A stretch of 64,000 nucleotides of DNA from Scilla litardierei (taxonomy: Eukaryota > Streptophyta > Magnoliopsida > Asparagales > Asparagaceae): positions 195,831,641 to 195,895,640 of the forward strand of contig CM061139.1 of the NCBI GenBank assembly GCA_030789695.1, read 5' to 3'. The notes beneath the pieces were generated by a model. It had not been told where the DNA came from, did not search any database, and saw nothing but the letters and a program-made list of their open reading frames with translations. Shown here in pieces: positions 33,858 to 44,414 of this stretch (the stretch's first letter is position 1; each line of letters opens with the position of its first letter). Made by a program: the position numbers and the translations under genes.

Positions 33858-34855
33858 TGTTGAAAAATGTAATACAAAACACCAAATATATCTTGGGATT
33901 AATCCAGGAATTATGGAGATTCTTAGATATTTTTAAGAGATTTTTCGGAGCCCAAAATAAGGTTTTATTCAAGCCCAAACAAAATGGAAATATTCAGATT
34001 TAATCAGGAATTTAGAGACTACAGTAAAGCCCATCAGTTAAAAGCCTATGACTGAGCGGCCCAGCAGTGTGAAGCGGGCACGACCTACGTGAGGCCCAGC
34101 GCGAGCGCGACCTGTAGCGAGCATGCGCAACGCGCGCGTCATGCATGTTTCGCGTGTGCTCACAGCACATCGGTCTGGTACGCGTGGCGTGCATCCAAGG
34201 GACGATCGCTCTATCTGGACGAAATCGCGACTGACGTGGATGTGGGCGAGGAGCATTGAGCAGGGATTCGTGGCGCACATCCAGGTGATGACCACCTTGA
34301 TCCGATGATGAAGATGCTTTGTGGGTGCAGATCAGACTACAGAACGGATTCCGAATCGGATTTGGATCAGATTCGATCGACAGACCCGTTAGCTTTAAAA
34401 TCGAGGTTTCAGATAGGTCTTTGATGTAATTCTCAAGCGATTCTTATGCAGGTTTATCTGTAAAGTTTGCGGCTACATGTAGAATCTACAGCGGGCAAAC
34501 AGAGGGCTTTGGGTGGGTTAGTTGAGTGCTTTTCTCCATAGTTTTTTCTTCGAATTTTTAGCGGGGTTGGTTGTTTTCGTTCAACCGAACGGCATACCTT
34601 GTTATTCAAAGATATTGAAGTATTTTTTATCTCTCTAACTCGACGTACACCAAGAATTGGATGGAACTGGTATAAATATTTGGTGGCATGTGCATATTAA
34701 TCTTTTGTTTTGCATTGCTATCATGTTATTGCTTGTGTTGCGGGTTTTGTAGAAAATAGTCGATTGCTTTGTTCGTTGTCATAACGATCTTGGAATTTTC
34801 GTGGGGAGATTAATTGAGGTGATTGTCATCATCTCTCTCATCTATTCCCCCAACA
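33858..34855 (+). repeat. Candidate copia solo LTR (about 1 kb)
   Basis: It starts TGTTGAAAAATG and ends TATTCCCCCAACA (TGTTG/CAACA). Between them is a GC-rich stretch (34050-34290) and a T-rich leader-like end, a usual LTR layout. No PBS follows and flanks (tggaa, gttag) do not match, so the call is tentative. Confidence 0.35.
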
Positions 34856-37800
34856 GTTAGTTGGGGGGTCTCCTCAAGTTTCCCACAATGCACAATGTGG
34901 ACATTGAACTTTTCTATATTTTACTGCCTTTGTATGCTTTGATTAGTTCCTATTACCTGTATTGGGAATGTGCATTGCATGTGGCATTACAGAAATGGTG
35001 ACATCTCTCATTCTTAACTGCCATGTTATCACGTGAAAGTGGGGCTATGACTGAAAGAAGTTTACTTCTGTGAGCCTCATGCTACCATGGAGTACTACAA
35101 CAATCTTGGGTGATGAACTCAATATTTAAATTAATCATGAGAGGAGTTACTCTGACATGGAATGGGAGAAGTGGAAGTGTTTAGTATCTAAGAATTGTGG
35201 TGAGAATTGGAGAAGAACTAAATTAGGATTTTCTAAAATAAAAGATAAAGATCGGGTCGTAACCCTTTCATCACGGAAATTGAATCTACCAATGACATCA
35301 ACACCCAGCACCCAGAATATTTCTTTGGACTTCATGCCCATACGACCTCGCCCTCACATGCAAACAATTTAGTAATCATAGAGTTTATGGGGTCAAATTT
35401 TCTTTATTCAATCTTCATTCATTAAAAGTTCAACCATAGAAGCATTTATGGCAAAAGATATAAAGTCATATCTAAAATCATATAACATGACTCAAACTCT
35501 ACAATAAAATAATATAAAAGAATCTTCCTCAAAAAGAAACTCAAAGTACATAAAATAGAAATTTGAAAAGCACTCAATAAAATAAATACAGAACTCATAA
35601 ACTAAACATCTAAATCGATTCAAACTTCTAAGAAAATCCGAATCAAATTCCTTCTTTGATCATGAGTCCTCCCTAGAGTAGGATCTACACCAATTCCCAA
35701 AATAATTTGCACATGCTCCATGTGCCTTCCGCATCATACTTCACATCCATGGATTTTTCACTCTATCTTCTTTCCTAGTCAAGAGATGATTACTGGCTCA
35801 GATGCATAGTTGACTAGGACATACGGTTGGCCAATGATTTGCAAACTGCATTGGCCAGATTAAGCTTTTGGGTAATCATGACTGAGTGCCAGTGTAAGGA
35901 ACATCATGTTCAGTGCACATGGGTTCGATGGCGTAATCAAGTCAATTTTTATGATTGTAGTTAAGTGAATAAAGGAGTTTGTCACTCTGTGAACACTGAA
36001 GCTGTGCTCCATTGCTCAAGCTGATTATGAATACTGATAAGCCAATGGATTTGAAATGCTTGGAATTAAAAGATCAAGGGGGGATTTAACAGGAGTTCTT
36101 TGCTTTATATTTAATTTATGATTTTATTGGGTGACATTGCCATATCCGACAAGGGGCTTTATAAATCATGTGGCTGACTCTGGCAAAGTGGCTGCAAGCC
36201 TGCAGCACGAGTGAGCTGCTGCTTTGATAGGTTGATACCAGTAGTATGTATAACATGTGCATGAAACGAGTCTGAATAGTGTAGGATTTTAGTAGACTAT
36301 GAGTTTCTCTTTCTCATTGTATTTGATTTCCATTTAACTTAAAAGTAACAAAAAACTTTGTTCAAACCTACGATTCAGATGATTGGATATCATCTGAACT
36401 GACTTGAGATATCACCTGTATCGAAGAACTCTGTCCTTTCAGAATGGAGAGCTCAGTTGTAGACATTTTTTGCCCTTTGTATACCAATGTCCTTCTGAGG
36501 GTTAATCATGATACTGTTTTAATTCCAGCAACACTAACATTGCTATCAGGATATAGTGATTCTTTCCCATGATAGTATTCCCAAGTTAGTGTTATAGTTT
36601 AATCACCCTTAGCCTTGTTTTGTGCCGTGTGTGTTTTTGTTTGTTTTTTGTTTGTTTTTTGTTTTTTTGTTTGTTTTTTGTTTTTGTTTGTGTGTGTTTT
36701 TTTTTTTTTTTTGGGGGGGTGGGGGGGCAAAAGTTTCTGCACAAGTGTCACAGAGGTAATTGGTGAACAGTTCGGAAAATTTGGAAAGACCTGAATTAGA
36801 GTTGTGAGTGATATATAAGTAAAACTCAAAAAATGCAAAATGAACACATTGGGCATACACAAGATATTCTACTGTAAAGTTTCCTTAAAGAAAATGCAAG
36901 AATAAGTATTGTAAGGCAAAAAAATTCTTCATGTAACTTGGAAACACAGTGGAAAAAAATTGTGGGCCATAACTCTTATTTGCATAGTACTTTTCTTTAT
37001 ATGCACACGTGTATTCTCATTCATGTTCATTCAGCAATTTGTTTTATAAAATTTCTATATTTTCAAACAACTAATTAACTTTTGCTCTTCAAATTTTGTT
37101 CTTCTATCAAGTATTGGAACAAGAAAAAACTAGTGCCATGCAAGCCCTCCATGTGTGTTGACCAAGTATAGTGGAAGTGCCGAAAAAATGTCTAACAGTA
37201 CAAATACGGTCTCCCAAAAATGTTCCACATATTTCCAATTTCTTTCAAACATGTAACGGTGCCGGCGTGAGATTATGGATTCCTTGGAAAGTAGTGTCCA
37301 ACCCATGTATAAAATGCCCGGTAACTATGGTTTCAGCCTTATCTCCACTTTTTGTAGAAGCTTAAAAAGTAAGGAAAACATTATTTTTATTTGGATTTCT
37401 TGAATGAATTTTACCTTGATATTTGCGGGTTGCCATTACCCTTGTTGCATAAGTATTAAGAGAACGGTATTTCATGTGAATTTTACGTTTTCTCGTAGAT
37501 TAAGGAAATTATGCAGTGTGTATATTGTGTATGACATTCTCAAGTATAGTTTTGCCAAAATTCAACCTTCGTCTGAGAGGTTGTGTAAACATAGAAGAGG
37601 ATGATTTCCTTTTGCCAATAATTCTTCTTTTCCTTTTTGTTATTGTTCAATCCGGACTTGTGTGGTGCTAGCAATGAACATCTGTCTTTTGTTACTGCTG
37701 CATGCTTCGAGCGATCGTTAGTGTGGCATTTTCTATTACCGACAATTGTTACCGCAGATTGATGGCTATTTGGTTTATGAATTGCTAATTATGCAGCTGC

Positions 37801-38846
37801 CGGAGCCCGTGAAAGAAAGGGAGCTTGATAACAGAATACAGACAAAGCAAACCTTGTGACAGAAATGAGCAAGCTGATCCCATAATAGAGATGAAGGTGG
37901 CAATCATTCCACGATAGCATCATATATGTAGAATGCATGATGAGTATGTACTATTTTCATGCTCAACGCCCACAACCGATGGATAACATGTACATGAACA
38001 AATATAAAACAACCGCTTCTATAAAATTCGGTGAATGCCCAATTGTTTTATCTTCCTTTCTTTTAGGCTTACTCATATTTGTATGGAAAATTGTTGAGGC
38101 TTGCATGTACTGATTTGAGGAAGTAATTTTAGGAACGATGTTTTCCATAAAATGATCGTGAGAAATGCGTGGGATTGTTTTTTTTCTGGTTTGCAGGTTC
38201 ATTTCTCAAATAATTAAATTCCTCAAATATGGCATAGAGATCAGCTTTAATATCATCCCAAAATACCCGAAAGAGCCAAGGCATGGAGCTTTTTGAGGAC
38301 CCATATCAAAAACTGCCAACTTGATTTCATTTTCAGTAAAAGAGACCAAATCACTAGATCCCCATTCAACATATGGATATTACTTTTGCCGATCTAATGT
38401 TACTCTGAATTATTTGGGCTTTGCATTGTAAAATAGAATGAGAGGTGGGGAAACAGAAAAAATGGAGATGGCTTATTGGAGAACTACAAACAACCCTTAA
38501 ATGTTGCTTCCACAAACCCTTCCGGCATCTATTCTACAAACAAATCCTCCTAATTTTTGCTGCGTATGTGGCCCACAATACTTTTACAACATACATTACT
38601 TCTATTCTTCAGTACAAAAGGCAAATATCTCCCAAACCTCTACTGCAAATTGGGATCCTCAAACCTTTGTGACTTCAATTTGGAAGAACACAGGTTAACA
38701 ACAGCGCAACAGTACCACCCTACACCCTATTTAACAGACCTACATGGCTGCTTCCATATATATTACAACAATCCTAGCACTGCAATCGTAGCATAGCATA
38801 AGCACATCACGGTAGATTGCTTCATGAAGAACAAGTCAGATGAAAG
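34856..38846. other. Intergenic sequence, no gene recognised
   Basis: AT-rich. It includes a (GTTTGTTTTTT)n run (36628-36690) that leads into a T-tract/G-tract (36692-36727). Short ORFs here (35157-35372, 37404-37604, 38445-38672) show no domain. Confidence 0.4.
36628..36727. repeat. Low-complexity TTTTTTGTTTG run ending in T-tract then G-tract
   Basis: Repeated gtttgttttttg units, then about 17 T, then GGGGGGGTGGGGGGG. A second T-tract/G-tract is at 62117-62178. Confidence 0.8.
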
Positions 38847-39104
38847 TCAGGAAGAGCTAGTCAGGCGAGAGTCCCTGAAGACTGAGGAAGAGCCACCAGA
38901 TGCTGCTGGGGATGGAGATGACGCCATAAAATGGGAACCAGGAACAGAAACTGGAGGTAGGCTAGCAGAATGGTGATGGCCTTGGCGTCCAGGAGCAAAT
39001 CGGGATGGGCTGGATGTTGCAGCTCCAGTAATGCCCACGGGCACATTGGATGGTGCCTGAACATGTCCGATGTTGGCAAAACTATTTCTGGAGGGTGAAA
39101 GAAA
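38847..39104 (-). CDS. Possible terminal exon of an unidentified gene
   Basis: Minus strand: an acceptor cttgtgcag ends at 39105. It opens a frame FLSPSRNSFANIGHVQAPSN, continues S/P/G-rich with a GRQGHHHSASLP patch, and ends RDSRLTSSS-stop at 38847. Codon choice and the acceptor look gene-like. The composition resembles the disordered tail of a regulatory protein. I cannot name the family. Upstream exons were not found in 39105-40715; they could lie beyond the nested retroelement at 40721-59163, which would then be intronic. A chance ORF is the alternative. Confidence 0.35.
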   Translation of the reverse strand, partial: FLSPSRNSFANIGHVQAPSNVPVGITGAATSSPSRFAPGRQGHHHSASLPPVSVPGSHFMASSPSPAASGGSSSVFRDSRLTSSS

Positions 39105-40715
39105 CTGCACAAGGTTAATAAACATGATATTAAAGACAATGAATATATATGAACTCAATATGAGAAATATGATCTCCAAAAAAAGGACATAACTGGCATA
39201 GGGAAGAAGTATAGGTAACAAGATATGTTTCATGGTGTTTAAACCCAACGGTGATAGAAAGTCAAAACACGTGACTATTCATCGCCATATTATTTTTGTC
39301 ATGAATTAAGTAGTGGAAGTGTATTTGTTAATTATGTACCATGAATTCTCATATAGTCGTTTTCAGCCATTAACATTTATTGCTATTCTTCTTACTATAC
39401 ATTTGGATACATAATAAGATGCTTACTGATTTAAAAGAAAAGATAAAAAGCATATCCAGGGAACAGAATAAAACAAAAAAACAGTTCTTTTACATGCATT
39501 TATCCTAATATCCTCGTTGACCAGAAGAGAACAATAGCCATGCAGACAAATGCAAAATCAAAGCACAAGATTAAGGGCAGTATGTTAAAAGAAAACAAGT
39601 ATAATTGAGCCAGTGAACTTAAGCAGAAAAGTAAGCCTGAGGTAAAAGGTCTAATGGGGTTGTTTTCAATATCTGATGCATGGTGCATATGCATGATTTT
39701 CCCAGCATCATCGAAGCTCCTAGAAGTGAGAAAGAGAAACATGCACCATTGTGGCCAATGCCTTCCAAAGTTTATTCAGAAATTTGGTTCCATAGACTTG
39801 AAGCACATGAAGAAGACATGCACAGTTAATGCGCCAAATTTGCTTAACATAAGCTTCATGGAATCACTCATGCCTAAAAAAAAGCACACCAGATACATCA
39901 TAATTTCGTTTTGAATCTTAAAGCAATTTCCTTTTCTTACGAATTGCAGGTGTGAAAGAATTGAAGCAATAAATCTTACAAACTTTTTCTCAATAACCAT
40001 TACTCCATTGCACAAGTAACATGGAATTGCACAAGTGGTCAATTACAATGAGTTGTTCGTTCTTTTAACATGGTAATACCATGAATTTGCATGATAATGA
40101 AGAATGTTTTAATTAGCCACATATTGTGAACATAATTAGACTATCCAATTTATTAACTTATATTGCTGCTGTGATTACTACAATTACTTATTTTGCGGTA
40201 CGGGCAGTGGTTTTCTTTTGTCTCAATCTATGACAAGCAGAAAATGCATCCAATCAGATTTAATGATTCATTTACGATCACTCTATACTAGATCAACATT
40301 TAATCCACGATGTCATTTAAATCCTTAGCAGCTTGCTTTTATTAGATAAGAAAATTAGGACCTAATATTTGTTTTACTATAAAAGCTGACCAGGAGACTG
40401 ACCCATCAATTAATGAATAATAAATTACAAACAAACTAGAAAAGAAGAAAAGAAGAATTTCAGATGCACAATGCAAGCTATTCAGACAGCAAGTACTGCT
40501 CATTTCTAAATTTCTACCATTTAAACAGAATTGCATATCATGTTTCTACTTTCTATCAGTGATTTATCCTTTTGAAAATACTTACCATGATTTCCATAAC
40601 TATCATGATTTCCATAATAATAATGCAAAATTTTCTAGTTTATATTGATGAGAAATTTGATATGCTAGTTTCCACCAAGAATTCAAGGCCATGGCTTTCA
40701 TTATCCAGTCATAAG
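39105..40715. other. Possible intron or intergenic sequence, no exon recognised
   Basis: AT-rich. Short minus-strand frames at 39623-39725 and 39776-39890 begin after cttctag- and ttttag-type acceptors but match nothing I know. Confidence 0.35.
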
Positions 40716-40720
40716 AGATT
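40716..40720. repeat. Target-site duplication AGATT (left)
   Basis: Identical to 59164-59168 on the other side of the 40721-59163 element. Confidence 0.85.
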
Positions 40721-41140
40721 TGATGCGACTAGGGCTTTTTGTGGGGAATAAAGGTAGGGTTTTTATGGCTCGTGGACTACTAATCTAGGGTTTGATAGTG
40801 AAGATCAGATCTGAACTAGTATTTTAATTGCGAATAAAATAGATCTAGGGCTACAACTAATTAATTAGCAACTAGGAATTAATCTAGAGAACTAGAAATA
40901 GAAAATACCTTGATCAAATCTTCGATAAAAGCCACCCTAGGGCCGGCCGGCCCCTTTATTGGGGGAGGGGTTAATAATTGTCCAATTACCCATTTGCCCT
41001 CCCCACTTGTGAGAAATCACAAGTTTGGGACCGGGTCCAAGTTGGACCCAAGTCGTCGCCTCCGATGGTAGACCCGCATCCCTTGAACCGGACCCTCATC
41101 CTTACTAGCCGCCTCCTCCTCTTGCCGCAGGGCCGCATCA
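40721..41140 (-). repeat. 3' LTR of the chromovirus (420 bp)
   Basis: TGATGCG...CCGCATCA. The integrase ORF runs into it and stops at 41017, so the last roughly 41 codons are LTR-encoded. Confidence 0.9.
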
Positions 41141-42435
41141 TTACTCCCCCCCAAAAGTGCCACCTTGTCCTCAAGGTGGAAATCTGGAAACTGGTCGCGG
41201 ATCACTGAAGCAGCCTCCCAAGTAGCATCGTAATCGGGTAGGCCCCGCCAACGAATTCTCACCTCCTGAACCCCGCCTGCGGTCTGCCGAATCCATGTCA
41301 ACTCCTGAGGCTCCAGGAGCACCTCCATGTCATCTGTCAAAGTTGGGGGAAGAGTGGGTGACAGAGTATGATGTCCGATGGCACGTCGCAACTGTGAAAT
41401 GTGGAACACCGGGTGAATGGTCGACGTGGTGGGTAACTGCAGTCTATAGGCCACCTTCCCGATCTGAGCGGTCACCTCAAAAGGGCCATAGTAACGGGCC
41501 GCTAGCTTCTCATTGCTCCGATGTGCCAAGGTCCTCTGCCGGTAAGGTCGGAGCTTCAGGTACACGCGGTCCCCCACCTCAAACTGCTCATCTCGCCGGT
41601 GTGCATCTGCCTTGGTCTTCATGATCTGCTGGGCCCTCAGCAAATGTTTCTTCAGCTCTTCCAAGTACCTATCCCGCTCAGTCAGGTGCTCCTCTACCTG
41701 GGACACCGGCGTAGCGCCTCTGCTGTAATGTATCAACTGTGGGGGGTCACGGCCATACAAGATCCGAAATGGGGTGCTCTGTGCTGCTGAATGGTACGAG
41801 GTGTTGTACCAGTATTCGGCCCATGCTAACCACCGGGCCCACTGTCTCGGCGACTCTGACGCGAAGCATCTCAGGTATGTCTCAACACTCCTATTCACCA
41901 CCTCCGTCTGCCCATCTGTCTGCGGGTGATAGGCCGTGCTCCTCCGTAGCTGGGTCCCATGCACCTTAAATAACTCCTTCCAAAAGCTGCTGATGAACAC
42001 CTTGTCCCGATCTGACACTATGGAGCCCGGAAACCCGTGCAGGCGAACCACCTCCTTCATAAATGCTGCTGCCACCGTAACTGCAGTGTCTGGGTGTCGG
42101 AGAGGTATAAAATGGGCATACTTGCTGAGCCGATCGACCGCCACTAATATGGAACTGTACCCCTCTGACCGCGGCAACCCCTCAATGAAATCCATACTGA
42201 TATCCTCCCATGCGCGCTCTGGCAAAGCCAATGGCTGTAAAAGTCCTGCTGGCGTCATTGCCAAATATTTGTGACGCTGGCACACGTCACATTCTGCTAT
42301 CCGCTGGGCAATGTCCTTCTTCATCCCAGGCCAATATAACTCCCTCGCCATCCGTCGGTAAGTCTGCTGTACCCCGGAGTGCCCCCCAATGGCGCTGCCG
42401 TGGAACTCCTGAAAAATCATGGGAATGTGGGCGGA
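41017..42435 (-). pseudogene. Chromovirus integrase with chromodomain (N-terminus cut by insertion)
   Basis: The frame is open from the insertion junction (42435) to the stop at 41017. The HHCC zinc-binding region is EFHGSAIGGHSG through CDVCQRHK. The catalytic triad is MDFIEGLP (D), VSDRDKVF (D) and the E of DGQTEVVNRSVE. A GPFEV-type C-terminal fold follows, then a chromodomain (EVRIRWRGLPDYDATWEA) and the tail FHLEDKVALLGG. The frame then passes through the PPT into the LTR. It would insert cDNA into chromatin, with the chromodomain guiding site choice. The segment normally joining it to RNase H is missing. The domain itself is intact; I class it as broken because it has no start and is severed from pol. 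Confidence 0.85.
41141..41157 (-). other. Polypurine tract of the chromovirus
   Basis: The minus-strand sequence CTTTTGGGGGGGAGTAA abuts TGATGCGG of the 3' LTR. Confidence 0.75.
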
Positions 42436-42732
42436 TGATCACTCCTCATTTTACACCTTTTTTCCGCATGTTTGCATGCCATTTAGATCGCCCAAATCAT
42501 GTTTTTCACGATATATCGACGATATTGCGATGCTTTTCACGATTTGTTGTTTTTGTCGCATTTCAGGTGATTTGACGCGATTTGGAGTGATCATGAGATG
42601 CGCTCACTTTAGACGGCCACCGACGACCTCCCCGAGGAGTATTTTGCTGTTAGAGAGGAGCGGAAGAAGAATGGAAGTCGCAGGAGCGACGAGGAGGCCA
42701 AAATAAGCAGAATGGGCATCTTTTGTGTCCCA

Positions 42733-43110
42733 CTCGACCGAGTGGAGGAGCCACTCGGCCGACCAGCAAGACACCGCTCGGCCGACCCGTTCAGACACGA
42801 TTTCCATGTGTACTCGGCCGAGCGACGGAGACCACATCGGCCGAGTGACGATACCACGTCCGCCCGAGTGGCGCCTAGACGAAGCCCCTCCAAAATACCG
42901 AAGTTACTGTTTTTCGGCCATCTGAGCTTCAGAAGACCCACTCGGCCGAGTGGTAAACCACGTCCGCCCGAGTGCAGTGAAGCCATCGGCCGAGTGACGA
43001 TAGCTCACTCGGCCGAGCCGCCCCCGAACTGAAGACCCCTGAAGCCCCCGATTTACTGGAAAATTGACAGGGTTTTCACTCGGCCGAGCGACTTTTGTCA
43101 CTCGGCCGAG
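42733..43110. promoter_or_regulatory. Array of about 12 CTCGGCCGAG palindromes in the LTR
   Basis: Five perfect 10-bp copies (42813, 42941, 43008, 43079, 43101), several extending to CACTCGGCCGAGTG. About seven are variants such as CTCGACCGAG (42733), CATCGGCCGAGTG and CCGCCCGAGTG. Spacing is 15-70 bp. It lies 85 bp upstream of a TATA box, where a U3 enhancer would be expected. Confidence 0.8.
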
Positions 43111-43195
43111 TGCGATGCGCTGCCTGTAGCGAAATTTGCGGAAAACAGGCTGTGCAGGGGCGTTTTGGTCAGGATTTTTGGACGATTTTTGGGGC

Positions 43196-43203
43196 TATTT
43201 AAG
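43196..43203 (+). promoter_or_regulatory. TATA box of the Athila-like LTR
   Basis: TATTTAAG, followed by a T-rich leader. It separates the palindrome array (U3) from the hairpin array (leader). Repeated in the 3' LTR at 53391-53398. Confidence 0.55.
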
Positions 43204-43593
43204 CCCTGTTTTTACCCTAGTTTAGAGAGCCATCTCTTAGATTTTTTGCAGCTTTTTGAGACTACTTTTTAGCTTTATTATTTGTGATTGGAGAAGAGGA
43301 AAAACTTGGATTTTTTGTTGGATTAATTGAAGAACTACTTTGGTTTGCATCTCTCTTCCCCAAAAACTCTATTTTTATTGTTTATATCATTGTTGTGATG
43401 AATTCCATTGCCTATTTCATTGATTATTTTTGTGCTATTGCTATGATTTGTGAGTAGTCTCCACGTCTTGGGGCGTGGGGATGAACCATACAAGCCCAAT
43501 TTCGTATTTGTGATAAATTGGTGGAAATTGTGCTAGAATCAATAATTAGAGATTAGATTGGGATCGAATTACTACGGATAGCTAGGTGTTCAT

Positions 43594-43896
43594 ATCAATT
43601 GGGATTTGCAAGAGATTGGATCCCAATTTGATAGGAAGCCCTAGAAATCCGAATTGGGTTGGAGTCGGATTTTCGAAGTATCGGTTTGCAAGAGATTGGA
43701 CCGATACTAGGATCTCCGGTTGCAATTCCGTGCCGATACCCGTTTGCAAGAGATTGGACGGGTAGGAACTATCCTAATTTAGATTGTGGACCAAGTTTGC
43801 AAGAGATTGGGCTCGGTGCGCAATTGGACGATGATGTTGATCCTAATGCTAGCTTTCCTAGGCTAGGGTTTGCAAGAGATTGGACCCGACCCTAGG
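43594..43896 (+). other. Five hairpins with one invariant 14-nt loop
   Basis: Loop TTGCAAGAGATTGG occurs at 43606, 43686, 43744, 43797 and 43870. Each copy is framed by a different complementary pair: ATCAATTGGGAT/ATCCCAATTTGAT, AGTATCGGT/ACCGATACT, TACCCGT/ACGGGTA, ACCAAGT/GCTCGGT (fully paired as ACCGAGT in the other LTR) and CCTAGGCTAGGGT/ACCCGACCCTAGG. Stems share no sequence; only pairing is kept. The loop contains the palindrome TTGCAA. Position is after the TATA box and before the PBS, that is, in the RNA leader. Confidence 0.85.
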
Positions 43897-44262
43897 ATAG
43901 CTATAGACCGGCAACAGCGCGAGAGCGTGAGCTTGGTTCTACATTCAGTTGCAACTAGTTCATCTAAATTCTCATTCTAGCAATTTTGATACCGACGAAC
44001 CACATTTATGAAATACGGTGAGTAGCGGGAATTCCCCATTCCCTAGACGTTCTTTATTTGATTTGATATTTCGCACATTTGTCCGACGATTGTGACAGGA
44101 TCGCCCAAGGCAATTCTCTCTATTCTTAAATAGCCAGGTGGATTAGGAGCAAGCACGGTCATTCGTCCTCCCTGTGTTCGATACCCGCTTGCCGCTATAC
44201 CGTGCCCTTGCGGTAAAACTACAACCGTTCTTTGGGTGTATACTCGGAAGCGATCAAGTTTT

Positions 44263-44280
44263 TGGCGCCGTTGCCGGGGA
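44263..44280 (+). other. Primer binding site (tRNA-Asp type)
   Basis: TGGCGCCGTTGCCGGGGA, the tRNA-Asp-type PBS usual for Athila-lineage elements, lies 6 bp after the 5' LTR. Confidence 0.85.
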
Positions 44281-44414
44281 GGCGATTGCGTTTGATTCTT
44301 TTTTACCCTAGCTATTCTTTTTCTTTTTATTATTATCATTATTTTTATTTCTTATTTCTTGCCTAACCCTTCCACGGTATTAATCATTTCTTTGAAACTC
44401 TGTTTCCCCTGTGC

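Larger units (their letters stand above)
42436..44256 (+). repeat. 5' LTR of the Athila-like element (1821 bp)
   Basis: Contains in order: a CTCGGCCGAG palindrome array (42733-43110), a TATA box (43196-43203) and five common-loop hairpins (43594-43896). It is followed 6 bp later by the PBS. The 3' LTR has the same length. Confidence 0.9.

Noticed and set aside
33858..34855. Complete copia element
   Set aside because: Only an LTR-like unit; no PBS, coding domain or target duplication.
43594..43896. Common-loop hairpins as a tRNA or CRISPR-like array
   Set aside because: No cloverleaf, and the variable parts are complementary stems, not spacers.
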